Source: Phlegmacium glaucopus
Lineage: Eukaryota; Basidiomycota; Agaricomycetes; Agaricales; Cortinariaceae
Reading direction: 5' to 3'
Length of the DNA: 58,970 bases
Assembly (NCBI GenBank): GCA_015039465.1
Contig: MU130239.1
Location: forward strand, 35,489-94,458
Position numbers and translations under genes: made by a program. Under the pieces are notes generated by a model, which worked only from the letters and a program-made list of their open reading frames with translations, searched no databases and had not been told where the DNA came from. Positions 54,806 to 58,970 of this stretch are shown here, piece after piece (the stretch's first letter is position 1; each line of letters opens with the position of its first letter).

Positions 54806-57800
54806 ATGGACGACGCCTTCAAACTTCGACAGAAATATACTCGTTTTCGTATTCTCGTCATCGGTCGGGCCAATGCTGGCAAGACAACGCTCTTGAAGCG
54901 GGTCTGCAATACGACCGAGGAGCCTTGCATTTACGACGAAGAGAGCAACAATTTGGTGTGTTTCATGTCTACTTATAGATGGATCCCAGATTTATTTTAA
55001 AACTCGAATCAGTTGGAGCCAACCTTAGAGGTAAGTAAACCATCATGTCTTGATTGATTGAACTAGATTTTTGACTCTACTGTTAACCAGCGCGGGTGCC
55101 ACGACATCAACCGCCCATTTGCGTTTTCTAGCAACCCTCAGTTCATCTTCCATGATTCTCCCGGGTTTGAGTCAGGAGACGAGAATCAGCTGAAGGAAGT
55201 ACAGTCGTTCATTGAGATGCGTGCGAAGTCCACCGACGTGGAGGACCAGCTTCATACCATTTGGTCCGTTCCATTATCTAACTTCGTTGTTTTATTTATC
55301 GCGGTCATAGGTTCTGTTTTAAACCAGATAAATCTCGACCTCTACTGGAGTTAGAGCAGAGGTTTTTCAATGAGCAACGAGCAGGAAATGGTTTGTTATC
55401 GGCTGGTCGACTTCATCTTTCTGAGTGCCTCACTGACGTAAATGCAATACCACCTAGCTCCAGTGATCGCAATCTTCATGAAATTTGATGATCTGATAAT
55501 TCAGGTCTTCAAAAGGTCTTTAGGCATGGAGGGAAGTCGCGAAGAGGCAGTCAAGTTATTGGAGGACAGGTTTCGAGCACCACTGTTCAAGTATAAGTAT
55601 CCACCAAAAGCCCATATATTCATAGAAGGCATGTTTCCTATGCTTCAGAGAGTGTATCTGTTTGTTGACATGATTGATACACAGCCATGCACAAAGATGA
55701 TGGTGATCATCAGAAGCAGGTGAAAGAACTGACAGACACAACAGCAGATTCCCTTGATGATCTTGCACTCAAGATATTGTTTGTTTCACTTCAGCAAAAT
55801 AATTTAGAACTGTGTATCAGACATGCCATAAGATTGTAGGTATTTTCCATAAATTTCCAATATGTCAATTGATGTCAGTGCCAGTGCACCACACCTAGGA
55901 AGCTCCACTGAAATGGTTTGCCTTATTGTGATCCTTGAGCAGCTTATTACCCAGAACTGAAGCTTTAAAAGGGAGAAATGGTGAAGTTGTGCTTGATATG
56001 GTTCTACCATTCACATGTGAGTTGAAATTACATTCATAATGTCCAATACTCAACAATAACATAACAAGATTGGGGTAAGTACAAGATCAACTGAGGTAAG
56101 ACCTATCTCCCCATAAAATTTCCATTGCCTGATGCAGATATAATAGTGGTTGAACTTGAACATGGGCTCACAATAAGAAGAACTATGTAGGAAACATCTA
56201 GACTTTACTTACCAGAAGACCTGAAGTAATCTGTTATTTAGGATGTAAGTGAGCCAATGATTGACATGCAGAAATGACTAAGTGTTTTTTAACAGTATGT
56301 AAGTTGTATAATTTATGAAAAAGATTCAGAGACATTCAACAAGGTTTCCAGGGGAAAACAGTAAGAAAGCAATTATGACAGTGAAGGTCGAAACTGAACT
56401 TGACATAAAGGAAGTATGAGGCACCTGAGTCATTCCCATTGAAGTACTGATGAAGCCACTGGAAAATGTATCCAGGATGTGAGTCCCTGTCTCTCTTGCC
56501 TTAAAAATTGGCTGACTGACCTAAAAATGTGTCCAGGAAGTGAGTCCCTTGCCTTAAATTTGGCTAACTGATCTGAAAATGTGTCCAGGAAGTAAGTCCC
56601 TCTCTCTTGCCTTAAAATTTGGCTGACTGACCTGAAAATGTGTCCAGGAAGTGAGTCCCTCTCTCTTGCCTTAAAATTTGGCTCATTGACCTGAAAATGT
56701 GTCCAGGAAGTAAGTCCCTCTCTCTTGCCTTAAAATTTGGCTGAGTGACCTGAAAATGTGTCCAGCGAGTAAGTCTCTCTCTCTTGCCTCAAAATTTGGC
56801 TGACTGACTTGAAAATGTGTCAGCTTGTGAGTCCCTCTCTCTTCCCTTAAAATTCAGCTAACTGACCTGAAAATGTGTCCAGGTTGTGAGTCCCTCTCTC
56901 TTGCCTTAAAATTTGGCTGACTTACCTGAAAATGTGTCCAGCTTGTGAGTCCCTCTCTCTTGCCCTAAAATTTGGCTCATTGACCTGAAAATGTGTCTAG
57001 CAAGTGAGTCCCACTCTCTTGACTTAAAATTTGGCTGACTGACCTGAAAATGTGTCCAGGCAGTGAGTCCCTCTCTCTTGCATTACAATTTGGCTGACTG
57101 ACCTGAAAATGTGTCTAGGTTGTGAGTCCCTCTCTCTTGCCTTAAAAATTGGCTGAATGACCTGAAAATGTGTCCAGCGAGTGAGTCCCTCTCTTTTGCC
57201 TTAAATGTTGGCTAACTAACCTGAAAATATGTCCAGGAAGTGAGTCCTTTGCCTTAAAATTTAGATGACTGACCTGAACATGTGTCCAGGTTGTGAGTAC
57301 CTCTCTCTTGCCTTAAAATTTGGATGACTGACCTGAAAATGTGTCCAGGTTGTGAGTCCCTCTCTCTTGCCTTAAACTTTGTCTGACTGACCTAAAAATG
57401 TGTACAGCAAGTAAGTCCCTCTCTCCTGCGTTAAAATTTGGCTGACTGACCTGAAAATGTGTCTAGGAAGTGAGTCTCTCTCTCTTGCCTTAAAATTTTG
57501 CTGACTGACCTGAAAATGTATCCAGCGAGTGAGTCCCTCTCTCTTGCCCTAAAGTGTGGCTGACTGACCCTAATGTGTCCAGGATGTGAGTCCCTTGCCT
57601 TAAAATTTGCCTGACTGACCTGAAAATGTGTTCAGCAAGTGAGTCCCTCTCTCTTGCCTAAAAATTTGGCCAACTGACCTGAAAATGTGCCCAGGAAGTG
57701 AGTCCCTCCCTCTTGCCTTAAAATTTGCCTGACTGACCTGAAAATGTGTCCAGGAAGTGAGTCCCTCTCTCTTGCCTTAAAATTTGGCTGAGTGACCTGA

Positions 57801-58970
57801 AAATGTGTCCAGAAGGTGAGTCTCTTCCCTTAAAATTTGGCTGACTGACCTGAAAATGTGTTCAGCAAGTGAGTCCCTCTCTCTTGCCTTAAAATTTGGC
57901 TGACTTACCTGAAAATATGTCCAGCTTGTGAGTCTTTTGCCTTAAAATTTGGCTGACTGACCTGAAAATGTGTCCAGGAAGTGAGTCCCTTGCCTTACAA
58001 TTTGGATGACTGACCTGAAAATGTGTCCAGATTGTGAGTCCCTCTCTCTTGCCTTAAATTTGGCAGACTGACCTGAAAATGTGTCCAGGTTGTGAGTCCC
58101 TCTCTCTTGCCTTTAAAATTTGACTGACTTGCCTGAAAATGTGTACAGCAAGTGAGTCCCTCTCTCTTGCCTTAAAATTTGGCTAACTGACCTGAAAATG
58201 TGTCCAGCAAGTGAGTCTCTCTCTCCTGCCTTAAAATTTGGCTGACTGACCTGACAATGTGTCCAGCAAGTGAGTCCCTCTCTCTTGCCTCAACATTTGG
58301 CTGACTGACCTGAAAATGTGTACAGCTTGTGAGTCTCTCTCTTGCCTCAAAATTTGGCTGACTGACCTGAAAATGTGTCCAGCAAGTAAGTCCCTCTCTC
58401 TTGCCTTAAAATTTGGCTGACTGACCTGACAATGTGTCCAGGAAGTAAGTCCCTCTCTCCTGCTTTAAAATTTGGCTAACTGACCTGAAAATGTGTCCAG
58501 TTTGTGAGTCCCTCTCTCTTGCCTTAACATTTGGCTGATTGACCTGAAAATGTGTCCAGGAAGTAAGTCCTTCTCTCTTGCCTTAGAATTTGGCTGACTG
58601 ACCTGAAAATGTGTCCAGGAAGTGAGTCTCTCTCTCTTGCCTCAAAATTTGGCTGACTGAGCTCACAATCTGTCCAGCTTGTGAGTCTCTCTCTCTTGCC
58701 TTAAAACTTGGCTAATTGACCTGAAAATGTGTCCAGCTTGTGAGTCTCTTTCTCTTGCCTTAAAAGTTGGCTAACTGAGCTGAAAATGTGTCCAGGAAGT
58801 AAGTCCCTCTTGCTTCAAAGGTTGGCTGATTGACCTGAAAATGTGTCCAGCGAGTGAGTCCCTCTCTCTTGCCTTAAAATTTGGCTGACTCAGGCTGACA
58901 ATCTGTCCAGCTTGTGAGTCCCTCTCTCTTGCCTTAAAATTTGGCTGACTGACCTGAAAATGTGTCCAGG
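54806..58970 (+). CDS. P-loop GTPase copy D, C-terminal exon beyond the window
   Basis: Exon 1 (54806-54955) has GRANAGKTTLLKRVCNTTEE. The micro-exon reads LEPTLE. Then exons give the HDSPGFESGDE (G3) and KPDKSRPLLELEQRF blocks. The G4 exon here reads IAIFMKFDDLIIQVFKRSLG: the T of TKFD is M, by a change of ACG to ATG at a CpG site. Next are EDRFRAPLFKYKYPP and MHKDDGDHQKQVKELTDTTA, then the array. Coding frames in D are otherwise open through these exons. The G4 change may weaken guanine recognition; that is inference. Confidence 0.75.
56458..58970 (+). repeat. Intronic tandem array of mini-intron-like units, copy D (43 spacers to the edge)
   Basis: At least 42 units follow the same layout. 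I read 43 spacers; all are 3 nt (GAT, GAA, GAA, GAA, GAA, CGA, CTT, GTT and so on, to GAA, CGA, CTT) and none is a stop. Some donors are GTAAGT in place of GTGAGT. Some units are shorter because the CTCTCTC stretch is reduced, but donor, CTGAC or CTAAC and acceptor remain. The array continues past the right edge. Confidence 0.9.

Larger units (their letters stand above)
49966..58970. repeat. Tandem segmental unit D (cut by the window edge)
   Basis: Same gene order as unit B, with the 1.93-kb element absent from gene X. MAM33, VPS74, the GTPase and its array are in the same places. The window ends inside the array, so the GTPase C-terminal exon is not seen. Confidence 0.85.

Overview
The window looks like nuclear DNA of a filamentous basidiomycete, most likely an Agaricomycete. 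The evidence is many short (48-110 nt) GT-AG introns with CTRAY-type branch sites, a chitin synthase with a myosin-motor-like domain, a chromodomain Ty3/gypsy retrotransposon, a LINE ORF1 with zinc knuckles, hAT-type transposase relics with a BED finger, and CpG-to-TpG/CpA decay in old repeats. No genus can be named from the sequence alone.

Layout. 1-1135: a spliced gene of unknown function on the minus strand, running off the left edge. 1253-5100: a tRNA-like remnant, a short-period repeat with a perfect palindrome, and a decayed LINE ORF1 (minus) interrupted by two non-autonomous hAT-like elements with 8-bp target duplications. 5213-8877: a rearranged patch with a stray piece of the tandem unit, a DUF4449-like fragment and a decayed chitin synthase that stops before its catalytic domain. 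From 8878 to the right edge the window is a tandem segmental array. Each unit carries, in order, gene X (minus, unknown Ser-rich protein), MAM33/p32 (minus), VPS74/GOLPH3 (plus, divergent from MAM33) and an AIG1/septin-like P-loop GTPase (plus). Unit A is 8878-16135, unit B 16136-28297, and unit D 49966-58970 (cut by the window edge). Unit C (about 32951-49965) is reduced to scattered CpG-depleted pieces by insertions and deletions. These include a BED/hAT transposase pseudogene, a chromovirus at 39791-47681 with a nested solo LTR, several TIR elements, and an LTR-like insertion.

Most VPS74 and MAM33 copies carry different lesions, so the working genes probably lie elsewhere. GTPase copy B is the most complete copy here.

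Two observations stand out. First, each surviving GTPase gene (A, B, D) contains a long 59-60 bp tandem array inside an intron, in the gene's own orientation. Every unit reads as a complete small intron: GTRAGT donor, CTGAC branch motif and YAG acceptor. Consecutive units are separated by exactly 3 variable nucleotides. I read 24, 47 and 43 spacers in A, B and D; all are 3 nt and none is a stop codon. This looks like a tandem array of about 56-nt mini-introns with one-codon micro-exons. Second, the chromovirus carries between its integrase and 3' LTR an antisense gene with its own TATA box and an intron. It encodes a charged coiled-coil protein with a Zn2Cys6-like cysteine cluster, and a second diverged element copy at 29240-31246 carries the same gene.
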